A stretch of DNA of 64,000 nucleotides from the NCBI GenBank assembly GCA_011634665.1, contig WAEK01000007.1, positions 1,324,001-1,388,000 on the forward strand, in the 5' to 3' direction. The position numbers were made by a program, and so were the translations under genes. The stretch is from Mortierella sp. BCC40632. Its lineage: Eukaryota; Mortierellomycota; Mortierellomycetes; Mortierellales; Mortierellaceae. Under the pieces are notes generated by a model. The model was not told where the DNA came from, did no database searches, and was given only the letters and a program-made list of their open reading frames with translations. Positions 43,224-55,152 of the stretch are shown piece by piece; the stretch's first letter is position 1; each line of letters starts with the position of its first letter.

Positions 43224-43775
43224 TTTCTCTCTATTGCCTCAGGGTGCATCTGGGACGTTGCAGGGACAAGAGAGAGAGAGAGAGAAAAAAAAAAAAAGGG
43301 AAAAAGGGTTCACATCTGTTTCGTCTCCTCTCTCCGATTGATCTTACCAGGACCGCTGCTGGTCCCCCAACCTCCTCCATTCTGCGGCGCAGGGGTGCAG
43401 CCCAGGCACCCCACGTAATATGGGTACATGCCCTCTGCGGCAGAGTAAAACAGATGGGCCCAGGGTAACTACCTGTTCGTAAGCTACAGTGGACACATGG
43501 CCCCCTGTAGAGAGACGGGCTCCCCATTTTCATTTTGATTTTGATTTTGATTTCGATTTTACTTTCTCACTTTCTCTCTCTCTCTCTCTCTCTCTCACTC
43601 GACCAGGGGACCAGGGGGAACCAAGGGTTACCTAGGACTGGGGAAGGGACAGATCGGACTTTTACTCTCTTTGCTAGTAGAACCCAGTCACAATATCCTT
43701 TTTGGAGATCGGGGGGCAGTAACCCATTGCCATTGGATCCCAATTGATTCGAGCATCGTCAGGACTCTGGAAGGA

Positions 43776-45806
43776 ATGCATGCTCCACGGAACTGGATCA
43801 GGGCCATCGTCGCCAGACAAGGACGCTACCCAGTATCAACCTCACTCCGACCTTACTCCTCCCATGGCTGCTCGTGTCTGCTGCTGCCTAACCGTTCTGC
43901 AGGATCAGTTCGGTCCTTCGGATCAACTCGACTCGACCTCTCATTCCGACCTGGACGAGAGACCCTGCTCTGTCGATCCCAGAGACCTCCTTCAAGGGCT
44001 TATTCCTCCTCTTCCCCTTCTTCTTCTTTGACCTCTGCTGGCGAGAGTGTGTCCAAGGGTGAGATCGGACAGGGATTCAGGGTACTATTCGAAAGAAGGA
44101 ATCGAAGCTTTTTTTTTTTTTAAAAAAAAAAAGGAAAACTACCCAACCTACTCGGAGCTCGGACTAGACAAATATGAAACTAAATACATATTTCTACCAC
44201 GACCACTTTCCCTTCTCTCTTCTTTATTTTTATATACAGGCAAATCCGAATCCCTATGGCACTATTGAGCTCGAGAAGTACAATGTGGATCATATCAGGA
44301 ACTTTAGTATTATCGCCCATGTCGGTAAGGTGTCTCTCTGTCTTTCAGTCAATTTGTTGACTTTTTTTTCGGGTCGATTTTTTTTTTCTTTCTCACAGGA
44401 CTGTTGTCAATAAAATGTATCAGGGTCATATCCCATTATCTAACACCAAGATCCGCTGTCAGCGACTTTATAGACCATGGAAAAAGTACTTTAGCAGACA
44501 GGCAAGTCAAACGATGGTTTATCGATTTTACAGGGTTGGCGGGCTATCTTGGTTAGAGAGGGTACTCTAGTGGCGAAAAAAAAAGAAGAAAAGAAGGAGA
44601 GAGAGGCTAATAGAGTTTTTCTTATTTTTATTTCCTTATTCTAGACTTTTAGAACTTGCCCAGACAATCACAAAACGAAAGGACAACAAACAAGTCTTGG
44701 ACAAGCTCAAAGTGGAGCGCGAGCGAGGAATTACAGTCAAGGCGCAGGTAATTCACCTCTTGCACTTGAGCAGTAGCATAGTAGAAGAGACAAATTTTCA
44801 AGTGAAGTGGGGGGAGGAGGAGGAGGAAGGCGAGAGAACTTGAGCCTGATCTGGCACTAACCTCGATCACTCTTTTTTTCTTTCTCTCTCTCTAGAGTGC
44901 ATCCATGTTTTATGAATACAAAGGGAAAAAATATCTTTTAAACTTGATCGACACACCTGTAGGTTCAATCTCACCACCCTACTAACTCAGGCAAGAGAAG
45001 AAGAAAACTGCAAATACATCGTGCGGATCAAAAGAGTTTACCAACGGATCATTGATTACAATACTTTCTTAGGGCCACATGGACTTTAACTTTGAGGTAT
45101 CGCGATCATTGGCGGCCTGTCAAGGAACACTCTTGCTTGTGGATGCTGCTCAGGGAATTCAGGCACAGACCGTCGCCAACTTTTACTTGGCCTTTGGACA
45201 AGACATCAGCATTATCCCTGTCATCAACAAAGTACAGTCAAACAAACCCTGTCCTTCTCGCTGTCACACGCTCTTTCTCTCCTTTGGAGTTGAAGCGATC
45301 TAAAGGCACAAGATATATATCTATAATGATAATGGAAGGAAGAGGATCTAACCCTACTCTCTGCCCAAATTGGCTTTTGTTATTTTGCCATGTAGATTGA
45401 TTTGCCAGCCGCAGACCCGGAACGTGTCGCCTCTCAGATTGAAAATGCATTTGAGATGCCTGCAGATGACTGTTTAAAGATCTCGGCCAAGTCAAGTTTG
45501 AACGTGGACCAAATCTTGCCAAAGATTATCGAGACAGTGCCCCCGTATGACTGTCTCCCTCTTTCTTTCTATCTTTTTTTCCTTTCCTTTCCTTCCCTCT
45601 GAGCAGCTTTTTTTTTTTCCTATTGTTAACTTTTGACCCATTGATTTGGTTTCTAGTCCCACAGGAGATGTCCAGAAACCATTCAAGGCACTTTTGTTTG
45701 ATTCTTGGCATGACACCTATGTTGGTGTTGTCTGTTTGATGGCTGTTATTGATGGCAAAATTAAGAAAGGTAAGCTTTCTCAAATTGGAATATCTACTTC
45801 GCCTCA

Positions 45807-45865
<59 letters not shown>

Positions 45866-47767
45866 GAAATAAATATATATTGTTTTACTCATTTTCTATC
45901 TCTCTTTCTCTATCTCTCTTTCTCTATCTCTCTATCTTTTCCGATAGGCGACAAGATTGTTTCGGCTCATTCGGAGAGAAAGTACGAGGTCATGGAAACG
46001 GGTATCATGTATCCCGAGCAGACTCCCACTACATCGCTGTAAGTGTTTTTGATGACGAAGAGTCTAAGCGGTTTCAGGAATGTACTTTTTATTTTATTTT
46101 ATTTTATTTTCAGAAAGAAGGAAAAAAAAAAAGTGGCATGATATGACATGAGACCCTCTCCTAACATAGCTTATGGTTCTCTCGTTGGATAATGGGGGGC
46201 TTGGTCCTTCTAGGCAAGCAGGTCAAGTGGGCTATTTTATCATGAACATGAAGACCTTGAGTGAATCTCATATCGGTGATACATTCTTTGATGCCAAACA
46301 CATTGGAACACCTCTCCCAGGGTTTGTCCCTGCCAAACCCATGGTCTGGGCAGGTGTCTTCCCCATCGACACGAATGATTTTGAAAAACTGGATCATAGC
46401 ATTGCCAAGTTGACGTTGAACGATTCTTCGGTTGCGGTTCAAAAGGAGACCAGTGCTGCATTGGGTCAAGGATGGCGATTGGGTTTCTTGGGAACGCTAC
46501 ATATGGATGTCTTTAGACAGCGACTGGAACAGGTACTTTTGATGGCAACTGAAGGATGTCTACTGTCTAAATGATGATATGTTATCGTTTACAGCTTTCT
46601 GACTTTTCTACTCTCTGTTGAATTGGTATTTGCGTGTGCGTGTGCGTGTGTATGTGTGGCGGGCTGAATAGGAATACGACGCCAATATCATTATCACAGC
46701 ACCCACGGTACCATACAAGATCATGTACAAGAATGGTGATGAACGACTTATCCGGAACCCGACCGAGTTTCCAGATACAGATGAACTCAGTGCCAAGGTC
46801 AAGGGAGTTCAAGAGCCTATGGTGCGGTCCACGCTCATCTTTCCTAAAGAGTATCTGGGCGATATTATGGTCCTCTGCGGGGTAAGCCATTCTCCCCCTT
46901 TTTTTTCTTCTCCTTGTTGTGCGAAAGGGCTAAGGAAGGAAAAGCAAAGGATAGAATCATGACCCCCTAATGTTTTGTCCGATTCATTGTTGTGGGATAG
47001 TCGCGACGTGGAGAACAAGTTGAGCACAGTTATCTGGACGAGAACCGAGTGATGCTCAAGTATCGACTCCCATTGGCCGAGGTAGTGACTGACTTTTATG
47101 ACGAACTCAAGAGTATGTCGAGTGGATTCGCCTCTTTTGATTATGAAGAGGATGGTTATGACCATGCTGATCTCGTCAAGGTAAAAAAAAAACTCTTCTC
47201 CTTTACATTGTAGTCAGACTGAGCCGAGAGAATTTTATTCCGACCGAACGATACGGACTCTGACGGTACTGCTCTCTACGTTTAGATGAATATTGTCCTC
47301 AACTCCAAGCCAGTTGATGCTCTTTCGATCATCCTTCACCGATCCCAGTCAGAGGGTGTGGCCAGGGATTGGGTCAAGCGACTCAAAGGTCTGTTGTCAA
47401 GACAACTTTTCGAGATTGCCATCCAGGCCTCTGTTGGTAGTAAGGTCATTGCCCGCGAGACCATTAGTGCAATGCGCAAGAATGTCACTGCCAAGTGTTA
47501 TGGTGGCGATGTCTCGCGCAAGATGAAGCTCTTGAATAAGCAGGTATGGCGCTATTTCTTTTCTTTATCTCTCTCTCTCTCTCGCTTTCTCGCTTTCTCA
47601 ATTTTCAATTTTGTCTCTAACAACTCCATTGGTTTTGGGTCTTCTACCGATTCTTTTTTTTTGTGACACCAACTTTATAGAAAGAGGGTAAAAAGCGTAT
47701 GAAGGCTATTGGAGGCGTTGAGGTCAGCCAAGAAGCGTTCTACGACTTTATGACCAAGAAGAAGTAA
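43776..47767 (+). CDS. GUF1: Mitochondrial translation GTPase GUF1 (LepA/EF4 homologue)
   Basis: GUF1 is the mitochondrial EF4/LepA ribosome-associated GTPase. Fourteen exons give 716 residues: 43776-44081, 44240-44324, 44474-44501, 44645-44747, 44896-44958, 45073-45231, 45396-45544, 45657-45769, 45948-46038, 46214-46532, 46672-46881, 47001-47180, 47286-47543, 47681-47767. Residues 1-102 are Arg/Ser-rich without acidic runs ([19 protein letters not shown]), a mitochondrial presequence. The G domain has [10 protein letters not shown] (G1, 131-140), [10 protein letters not shown] (G2), DTPGHMDF (G3) and [10 protein letters not shown] (G4). LepA-specific parts include [40 protein letters not shown] and the C-terminal domain ending [20 protein letters not shown]. 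The P-loop exon (44474-44501) is 28 nt and is followed by a GC-AG intron (CAG|GCAAGT). The end of exon 1 (GTACTA donor at 44082) is the weakest junction. Confidence 0.93.
45810..45865. repeat. T32-A24 inverted homopolymer pair in GUF1 intron 8
   Basis: Thirty-two thymines (45810-45841) pass directly into twenty-four adenines (45842-45865). In RNA this could fold into a U-A hairpin inside the intron 45770-45947. It could also be an assembly join of two homopolymers. Confidence 0.9.
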
Positions 47768-48877
47768 AAAAAAAAAGAAAAAAAGAACAATCTACTCCAT
47801 TTTCTTGTCTCATTATCCCTATTACCCTTTTTTTTTTTTTTTTTTTTTTTCTTTCATTCCTTCCATGCATAAAATCCCAACCCCTCGATAGACGTTAAGA
47901 TAGTGCCATTAAAGACATAAAAAAGAAAAAGAAAAAGAAAAGAAAAGTATTCTCTCCTACATACACAAAGATGAATGAAGCAAGACCATCCATGCAAAGG
48001 TACAACTGTATTTTTTTCTTTTGTGGATTCGCCCCCCTAATCTACCGCATGCAAAACATGACGCCAGTATAGTACCGGTCGGTGGATTTCTACAGGAAGC
48101 AAAAAACTAGAGTATGTAGACCGACATAAAAATCGAGAGAGAGAGAGAGAGAGAGGAAATCGTACTCGCCCACCAGCCTGATTCCATATTCGAACCAGAC
48201 GCCAGACGCCCAAACACCCAAATGCCCAAACGCCCCCAAAAAAAAAAAAAAATACGCACAGTACAATATTTCAGACTTTGAACCTACTTTTACGTTTCGT
48301 TCCGTATCTACACTTTCTTTTTTTTTTTTTTTTTTCTTTTTTTTTTTTTTTTTATGGCAAGCCTATGTGACAAATAGTTTTGGGATACTGTGGCTGTTTT
48401 TTTTTTTATAATCTTTATTTTACTTCGATAGATCTTCTTGGAGGACATGTTCACACCAGATTTTTTTTTTTTTTTGGTGTGTCCTATTAATGTCCTCTCT
48501 ATATTTCTTAGAACTGCCTTGATCCAGTAGGCATATTCGGTCATTATCCAGTGGGTGCATCCGGTTTTAGCCCGGTGAGTATATCCCGTCTTGCTCATAC
48601 TAGCAGGGATCGCTAGTGCTTTACCTTGAGCTTGCCGAGTCGTTGCGAGTGGACTGTCGCCGTTGCTTGGAAGAAGGGATGTGGAGGGGGAGGGGAGGGT
48701 ATGACAGTACCAAAGGCGGTCGCACCTGCCCGAGGAGTAGAGCTGGCGGTCGGAAGAGGAACCGTGACGGTGTGTGCGTTTATACATGGGCACGGGAGTA
48801 GTATTTATACTGAATCTCAAAGCCCATTAGAAGAATAAAAACATGGCTAGTCTGTTACTCTCGCTGCAGACGACATA

Positions 48878-48954
48878 GAAGGAAGGAAGGAAGGAAGGAA
48901 GGAAAGAAGGAAGGAAGGAAGGAAGGAAGGAAAGAAGGAAGGAAGGAAGGAAAG
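48878..48954. repeat. (GGAA)n tetranucleotide repeat
   Basis: About 77 bp of GGAA units with two AAAG interruptions in the convergent intergenic region. Confidence 0.95.
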
Positions 48955-49430
48955 GGTCGGGTAGAGACCGGATAAGGCAGCAGCTATTGCGACTGTATAA
49001 ACAGATGCCATTACTGTCTCGACAGTTGCTGCTCGTCCTGTTGATCAGAGCAGTCCAAGTCACTGATTCTGTGACAAAAGCAAACAGAGAGATGATTAGG
49101 ACTTGGGCAAAAGTCATCAAAAAAAAAAAAAAAAAGTCAGCTCCAAAAGGGAAATGCAGTTTTAATAAGGACACTGAGCAACCAGCCATTCGCCTTTATC
49201 TTGACCATTTTTCTTTTTTTTTTAATACTTTTTAGGGGGAAGGGGGAAGGAGATCTATAGTTGCTGCAGGTATTGCCAGTTTTAAAGATATTCACAATGA
49301 AGCGAGTAGTGGAATAGCGCAAGAGAAGAGGAAAAGGAGAAAAAAACTATGAAGGAGCGAGTGCGACTGAGAGTCGGACGAGAGCAGAGAGACGGGTACA
49401 GGCGAGAGACGGGAGAGAAAAGAAGAGAAA

Positions 49431-49434
<4 letters not shown>

Positions 49435-49476
<42 letters not shown>
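49435..49476. repeat. (GA)n microsatellite
   Basis: About 42 bp of GA dinucleotides in the gap between GUF1 and the lipase-like gene. Confidence 0.95.
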
Positions 49477-49479
<3 letters not shown>

Positions 49480-51101
49480 AAGGCAGTGGACGATAAATGT
49501 GATGGCGATCAGGAACAAAGACGATGGGGATGACAGCGGAAAGAATTCAAAGGAAAGTGGAAAGAACGAGAACCTTGCACAACTCACAACGCTTGAAGTC
49601 ATTGAGTATTCCCAGTTCGCAGGCATCCGTCATTACTGAGGTAAAAAAAAAAAAAAAAAAAAAAAGGCTTGTGAGAAGAGGAGAGTGAGAGTAGATAGAA
49701 CCTCAAAAGAGAAAGTCGATACTACAGGAATGCTGTTGCATCTGCATCAACGCACAGTCAAACGTCATTAGACAAAAGCACAGACTGCACAGACCAAGCA
49801 GCACGGGCTCACTTCGTCAACATGCATAAATCTCTTGGTCTCCCGCACGGCCTACTAAAGCTGTAGAGTCGAGTCGAAGGATTGATCAAATACCAACTAC
49901 CTGAAAAACACGCTCTCTGGTCGCATTCAAAGTTATGATCATGCTCGTCCTTGATGTACACTCAATGAACGCCTCACAAACAGATAATAGACTAGGTCGT
50001 ACCTTATTGATCTTCACCAGCTGGGTGACAACGATCCATAAACACTTTTTTTTTTTTTTTTTTTTTTTTTTTTACGAGTGTTGATTCCTGTCGTCTTTGT
50101 TAATGATAAAATATGCATTTGGGTCAACCCTTTACGAAGGATTATATTCCAGGTAAGAAATGTCCTTCGTTGCTCTGTCTCATAGAACCACTATCTCAAT
50201 CGCATATCCTCTATCATGTTTTCATCTTTACTACTAGATCCCAACCTTTTTGAGCTTTACTTTTACTTTTTTTTTTATTTTTTTTTTTTTTTTTGCCTAT
50301 GTGTTCTTGACACCATCTGTTCCAACATCTCTATCCTCTTTTCTCTATTCCCACGCACCCAAAAACTCTCGTCAAATGACTGCGACTCGAATCACAATGT
50401 GGGCCAATCAACAATCTACTATACTTGCCCTGGTTGTGGATGATGAGACCATTTTCATACTGGATAGGCTACTGCTGCCCGAGGAAAGGCTTTGAGGATA
50501 CACACAACATGGTTTTACCAAAAAAAAGAGCTGTCAGTCATGAGGTTGGAGTATGGATGGATGGACATCGGTTCCTCTGCCACAACGAAAGCTAAGCGGT
50601 AGTAAGGTCTACCAGAAACTCTTTGAAAAGACTGGGAAATGAAATGAATATCAGGAATAAGGGTCTAGGCAGACTGAACAGTTAGTAAGGAGAAGGAACG
50701 GCCACCACGGAGTAGTACCTTCGACTGGTGGCTTTCCAATCGATCCTTATTTAGCGTAAGCAAAAGCCGTTTAAAAATCAGACCTTTATGATATGTCTGA
50801 ATGTTTGCATGTACGCATGCAACGAAGCACCAACAAGATGTCGACAGGATTTGAGAGTCAATCAAAAGATATTTTCAATGACATGGGTGAAAATTGTGAC
50901 CTAGTCATTATGTGGCAGCGATCCAAAAGTCCAACTCCCTTTTCACCATAACACCCTTGTCCACGTCATTTTTGCCTCTAGCAAGAGAAAAGAGCCAATG
51001 TCTATTAAGCGAAGAGAGGGGCGAGAGAGGGGGGAGGAAAGGGAGAAGGGAGAGGGGGTGTTTGGAAAGCAAGAGTGGAGAAATATCTATCTAAATTGTT
51101 T

Positions 51102-53948
51102 TTAATGGTCCTCATGAGTGTCAATACCGAGCTGATCCAGGTAGGCGACGCGACGGTGTTCAAAGATAGTCACCGCATCTCGTGTGTACTTTTGTTCCCA
51201 TTCGAGAACAAATGGACTCACATGGCGAGGGTTCGATACATGTCGAGCAACTGAAAGCTGCTGTGCATGCTTCCCCTCCTTTCCAACCTTCTCCTCCTGG
51301 TGATGAGAGTCGACCAGAACGACAGAGGCCGAGACATCGTTCGCATAGCCGTTCATGGTCTTGACGTCAGGAGCTTGAAGCATATCCACCAATTCCTCAC
51401 CCACCACTCGGACCAAGTCATTCATCTCGGGCACAACGGCCGTCATCTGCAAGAACGCATGTGAAACTCCACTCACGATCCGGAGTGTATCACTAGTGAG
51501 ATCGGCCCCGGCTGCTCGTTTGGCACGACGCATTTTAGCGAAAAAGATAACCGCGTCGTCCACCAGAGGGTCCTTTTCGCCTGTGATGATGTAGGTTCTA
51601 GGGAACTGGGCCAAGACCTTGTCGGGGGTGTAGATGGGCGAGACGAGATAGTTGGATTTGAGGTCCAGCTTAGTGTCTCCACCAACATACATGACCATCA
51701 GCGCTCGCAGCTAAACATTTTTCATATAGGATTAAGAGAGACAAGGATGTGTCATGTTAATATATATATATATTAAAGAGAGAGAGAATGAGAATGAATG
51801 AATTGCATCTGGTGAACTTTTGTTTTTCTGCTCCAACTTACGAAAGCGGTACCAAGGATCTGGTCATCCATAAAGGAGGCCTTGCTGTTCAAGGTCATGC
51901 CATCACCACGGCCCGGTCGAGCCGTTAGGTTATCGTCGGGAATAGGGCCTCGGGAGATTTCTTCCTCGACCACCTGAAGGTCATCGTTGTTGATCCAGAA
52001 ATCAAGGCCGACCTGCATGCATGGGTACACGAGCAACAGTCCAACGGGCCGGGGTAACACGGGCGTATGCTCAATGATCATGTTCATCACCGACGTTGCG
52101 AACGTTCCTCCACTAGGTACAGCAGAGAGGAGAGAGAATCAGCTGTTTGTCCCTTTGAAGGTCTGCGAGTAGGAAGAGGAGGAGAGAGTCATCCCACAAA
52201 AAAAAACCAAAAAAAACTGCTGCATCCTTTTTCCGCCTTTCCTCCTCTCCCCCCAAGTAGTCTACTTACGCCGAGTCACCAACAAGAACAATACGTGGTT
52301 GACAAGTGCCGTTCAAGCCGATGCATCGTCCTCGGGTCGTAACAATGAGCTTGTAAATGTCAAAGCACTCGTTGAGTCCGTGCGGGAAGGGGTGTTCGGG
52401 TGCCTTTTTGTAGTCGATCGAGACAATGGGTACTCCTGTCTGTGCAGCCCAGGCCATCAAATAGTCTGCATGGCACTTGGGCTTCATGGCAACAAAGCTA
52501 CAAGATGGTTGAGGAAGCAGGTTTCGTTAGGGTGAGTGAGCAAGTGAGTGTTGTTTTGTCTTCCTGTATTTGTTCCACTAGCCAAACTTACCCTCCTCCA
52601 GGGCAATTGAGGATAAAGGTATCGACCTTGGCCAATTCCTCCTCAGTACCCTTGAAAAAGATGGTCAAGGTAATGATAGCATCCGAATGGAAGCCATGGT
52701 CCTTGGAGAGCTGGACTCGGATCTCTTTCTTGACACCAAGTCTTGGCGAATTGATCCAGGTCATGGCCTGGATGACGGGATGCAACATCTTTTCCCAGGA
52801 CAGACGCATATGAGGAGCCGTGATGGTGCTCAACATCATATGGTTCTTCTCGACAGCCCGCTTAGGGAAGAAGAGGTAGTAGACTGAAAAGATGGCCGAG
52901 AAGGTATCCCGCAAGACCTTGGGACGGATATTCTCGGACATGAAGAAGCCTGCATCGAGTGCAGACAGGACCCAGAGGCCACGTGTGTATCCGCGGGTGT
53001 ATCGTCGTGAGAACTGTCCGAGGCAGAGGTGGTAAAAGAGAGAGAGAGAGAGAAAGAGAAAGAGAGAGAAGAAGGAGAGAAAAGGAGAGTGGAATAGTTG
53101 AGTATTGGACACCAACAGCAGACAACTATCAAATGATATTGTCCAGAAAAAACCTAGTCAAAGGACAGACAGCCACGCGACCTCTTCCTCAGAGAAAGGA
53201 AGAAGAGAGAACATGAAGCCATATGCTATTCTTGTGAGTGCCTTTTCCTTTCCCTTTTCGTACCATCTTTTTCTCATTCTCTGCAGGCGTGAGCCCGAGG
53301 AGGATGTCTGCATGGTGCGTCGCATAAAGGGTCGTCAGAGCACCGATGAGGATCTGCCAGGGCGTGTATTTTTTCAGAAAGTGGTGGATCCGCTTGAACG
53401 GTCGGGGTCCCTGGGCAGGCATCTTGCGAAGGGCAACATAGCTATGATAGAGTGGGAGAGAGAGAGAAATGGCGGAGGTGTGGGGTATGAGTGAGTGAGT
53501 GAGTGAGTGTCAATGCCAAAAGGGACAGATCGACTGCTCAGTCAGGGGAGATGGACCAATGCGGGTCTCCCCCACAGCTAGTATTGGCCTGTCGAGAGAG
53601 AAAGGAATGGGGGTGGGGAAGGATGGTTTATTATTGGGGACATCTCCCTCGTTCCCTCGTTTGAGTCTGCACGATGGGGAAGAAGGAGAAAGGAGGCATG
53701 CTGCAGCCCACTTTGGGACAAGCATGTGTGTGTGCAGCGAGGACAAAGAAGAAAAAAAAAAGGAAGAGAGAGAAAGAGAAAGAGAAAGGTGGGGCAAACA
53801 TGCTTTGTGGACCAGTTGGTAGATGGTAGATGGCAGCACAAGACGCAATACCGCCCACATTTTTAGGGTCATACCTCATAAAGAGGACAACCACCGCCTG
53901 GATCTTGTCCCAGGAAGGCGATGGTCTCCCGGCAATATGGCCCAGCAT
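51102..53948 (-). CDS. Hormone-sensitive-lipase-like alpha/beta hydrolase
   Basis: This 593-residue esterase/lipase belongs to the HSL (alpha/beta hydrolase 3) family. Minus-strand exons: 53948-53875, 53441-53264, 53013-52592, 52497-52270, 52112-51842, 51710-51102, all in phase. The N-terminal region includes YTRGYTRGLWVLSALDAGFF and ITAPHMRLSWEKMLHPVIQA. The catalytic core has the nucleophile motif GDSAGG (298-303, Ser300), Asp438 in EKDPLVDD and His475 in VSHAF, in HSL order, and SIDYKKAPEHPFP, typical of the family. The oxyanion-hole motif reads NCPGGGFVA (about 220-228), so the His of the usual HGGG is replaced by Pro. A possible upstream exon (54395-54302, starting MHSQDTHRQGPAVPVIGLGV) joins in phase to an acceptor at 53957 and would add about 34 residues. 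I annotate the shorter form. The substrate (acylglycerol or steryl ester) cannot be told. Confidence 0.86.
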
Positions 53949-55152
53949 GGTGGTCTCTTTTCTTTTCTTTTCAGTAAAAGAGCAGAGAAAAAGGTCGAAT
54001 GAGCAATGAGTCTAGAGATGGCAATTAGATGGCGAGTGGGATGCGAGTGGATGAGAGGAACAATGCGGGGTCGGAGAGTAGAGAGAATGAGAGACAGAGA
54101 GAGAGAGAGAGGGAGAGAGCGAGAGAGAAGGAGAGGGGAGTGTGTGTGAGTGAGTGAGTGAGTGAGAGTGTGTGTGTGAGAGCGTGGTTTGGAGAGAGAG
54201 AGAGAGAGAGAGAAAGAGAAAGAGAGACAAGGACAAGAGAGAGAGAGAGAAAAGAAAAGGAAGAGAGAGAGAGAAAGAGAAAGAGAGAAAGAGCAACACA
54301 CCCTTTATTGCAACCTGTGGAGTAACCGGTGTGGAGACACCGAGGCCAATGACGGGGACAGCCGGGCCCTGTCGATGCGTGTCCTGTGAGTGCATCCGTG
54401 GACAGAAGAGAAGAGACCCAATGCTGGTTCTTTTTTTTTTTTTTTTGCTGCACAGAGCAACAACTGTACTATGTGTTTACATTCTTTTGGTTGGAGCCTC
54501 TGCACTCCAGACATGATGCTAGAGGCTCCATTCTGCAGGGGAACTTGCTCGATCTGTCTCTGGAGGCCAAGGGGGAAGGCACCGGAGCCAAGTGCATGGC
54601 ACCGATCCAGCGAACACCTTGACTCGGCTGGCTTGGTTTTACGCCTCTTTTTCTTGTTGTGTCCACTCTCTCTCTCTCATCTCACTTTCTCCCGCCCCTT
54701 CCCTGTTTCCCTGTTTCCCTGTTTCCCTGCGCATCAGTTTTGATTTTCACGTGCAGTGTGTTTGATCAAGGGCTCCGCGTGTTTACTCCACATCGCATGT
54801 CTGAGAGCGGTGTCTGTAACTTAGACCAGCCAGAAAAGTGATGTTGCTCCCTCGCTCCACCCAATCACCTCGCTCCTTCCCTTTTCATTGCTTCCTCCCA
54901 TAGAACTCGCCCTAACCCTAGTCAAAAAAAAAAAGGAAATACCTTTCCTCCTCCCCCCACTCCCCTTCTTTGTCCTGGGACACCTGTTCTCAACTACACA
55001 TACCCCAAAAGACAATCCGGATCAGGAATATAAAGTAGTTAAAAACATGTCTAGGTGTATTTTTTTTTTTTTTTTATTGACTTGTAACCGACAGGGATGA
55101 ATAAAAAAACAAATGCAAAAAAAAAGGACAAATATATGGAATAACAAAGAGA
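53949..55152. other. Upstream region of the lipase-like gene and 3' flank of the coiled-coil gene
   Basis: Contains GA tracts (54095-54135, 54190-54290), a possible extra 5' exon of the lipase-like gene at 54302-54395, a T15-type run at 54431-54446, complex sequence 54450-54660 and four GTTTCCCT-like units at 54705-54729. The last part (54760-55150) should hold the coiled-coil gene's 3' UTR. Confidence 0.45.

Larger units (their letters stand above)
41924..43775. other. Divergent promoter region Kch1-like / GUF1
   Basis: About 1.85 kb between two divergently transcribed genes. It contains GA-rich DNA on the Kch1 side (42350-42400, 42690-42720), (CT)n at 42864-42914, CT blocks 43166-43232 and 43567-43597, and complex sequence at 42430-42600 and 43300-43530. 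A TATAAATAG word occurs at 42941-42949 on the plus strand, 830 bp before the GUF1 ATG, so a spliced GUF1 leader is possible. No other coding exon is supported. Confidence 0.45.
47768..51101. other. 3.3-kb convergent intergenic region with simple repeats and weak coding-like islands
   Basis: This is the largest gap. It holds T runs (47828-47850, 48318-48353), a C-rich degenerate repeat ACGCCC/AAACGCCC (48190-48240), three imperfect copies of CCAGTGGGTGCATCCGGT (48524-48590), a GGAA tract (48878-48954), (GA)n (49435-49476) and T27 (50047-50073). Between 49900 and 50500 there are short open stretches that resemble exons: minus 50050-49900, with VVTQLVKINKVRPSLLSVCE, and plus 50080-50152, ending CAG|GTAAGA. 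I cannot join them into a gene. They could be remnants of one. Confidence 0.4.

Noticed and set aside
48520..48592. Three imperfect copies of an 18-bp CCAGTGGGTGCATCCGGT-like unit
   Set aside because: Too few and too diverged to be a CRISPR array; eukaryotic context. Treated as a minor degenerate repeat.
48308..48820. 170-codon minus ORF in the GUF1/lipase gap
   Set aside because: Its C-terminal third is encoded by poly-T runs (Lys repeats) and the rest has no domain or splice support.
54701..54729. GTTTCCCT-like units resembling telomeric repeats
   Set aside because: Only about four copies, internal position, and the unit differs from the TTAGGG type common in fungi.
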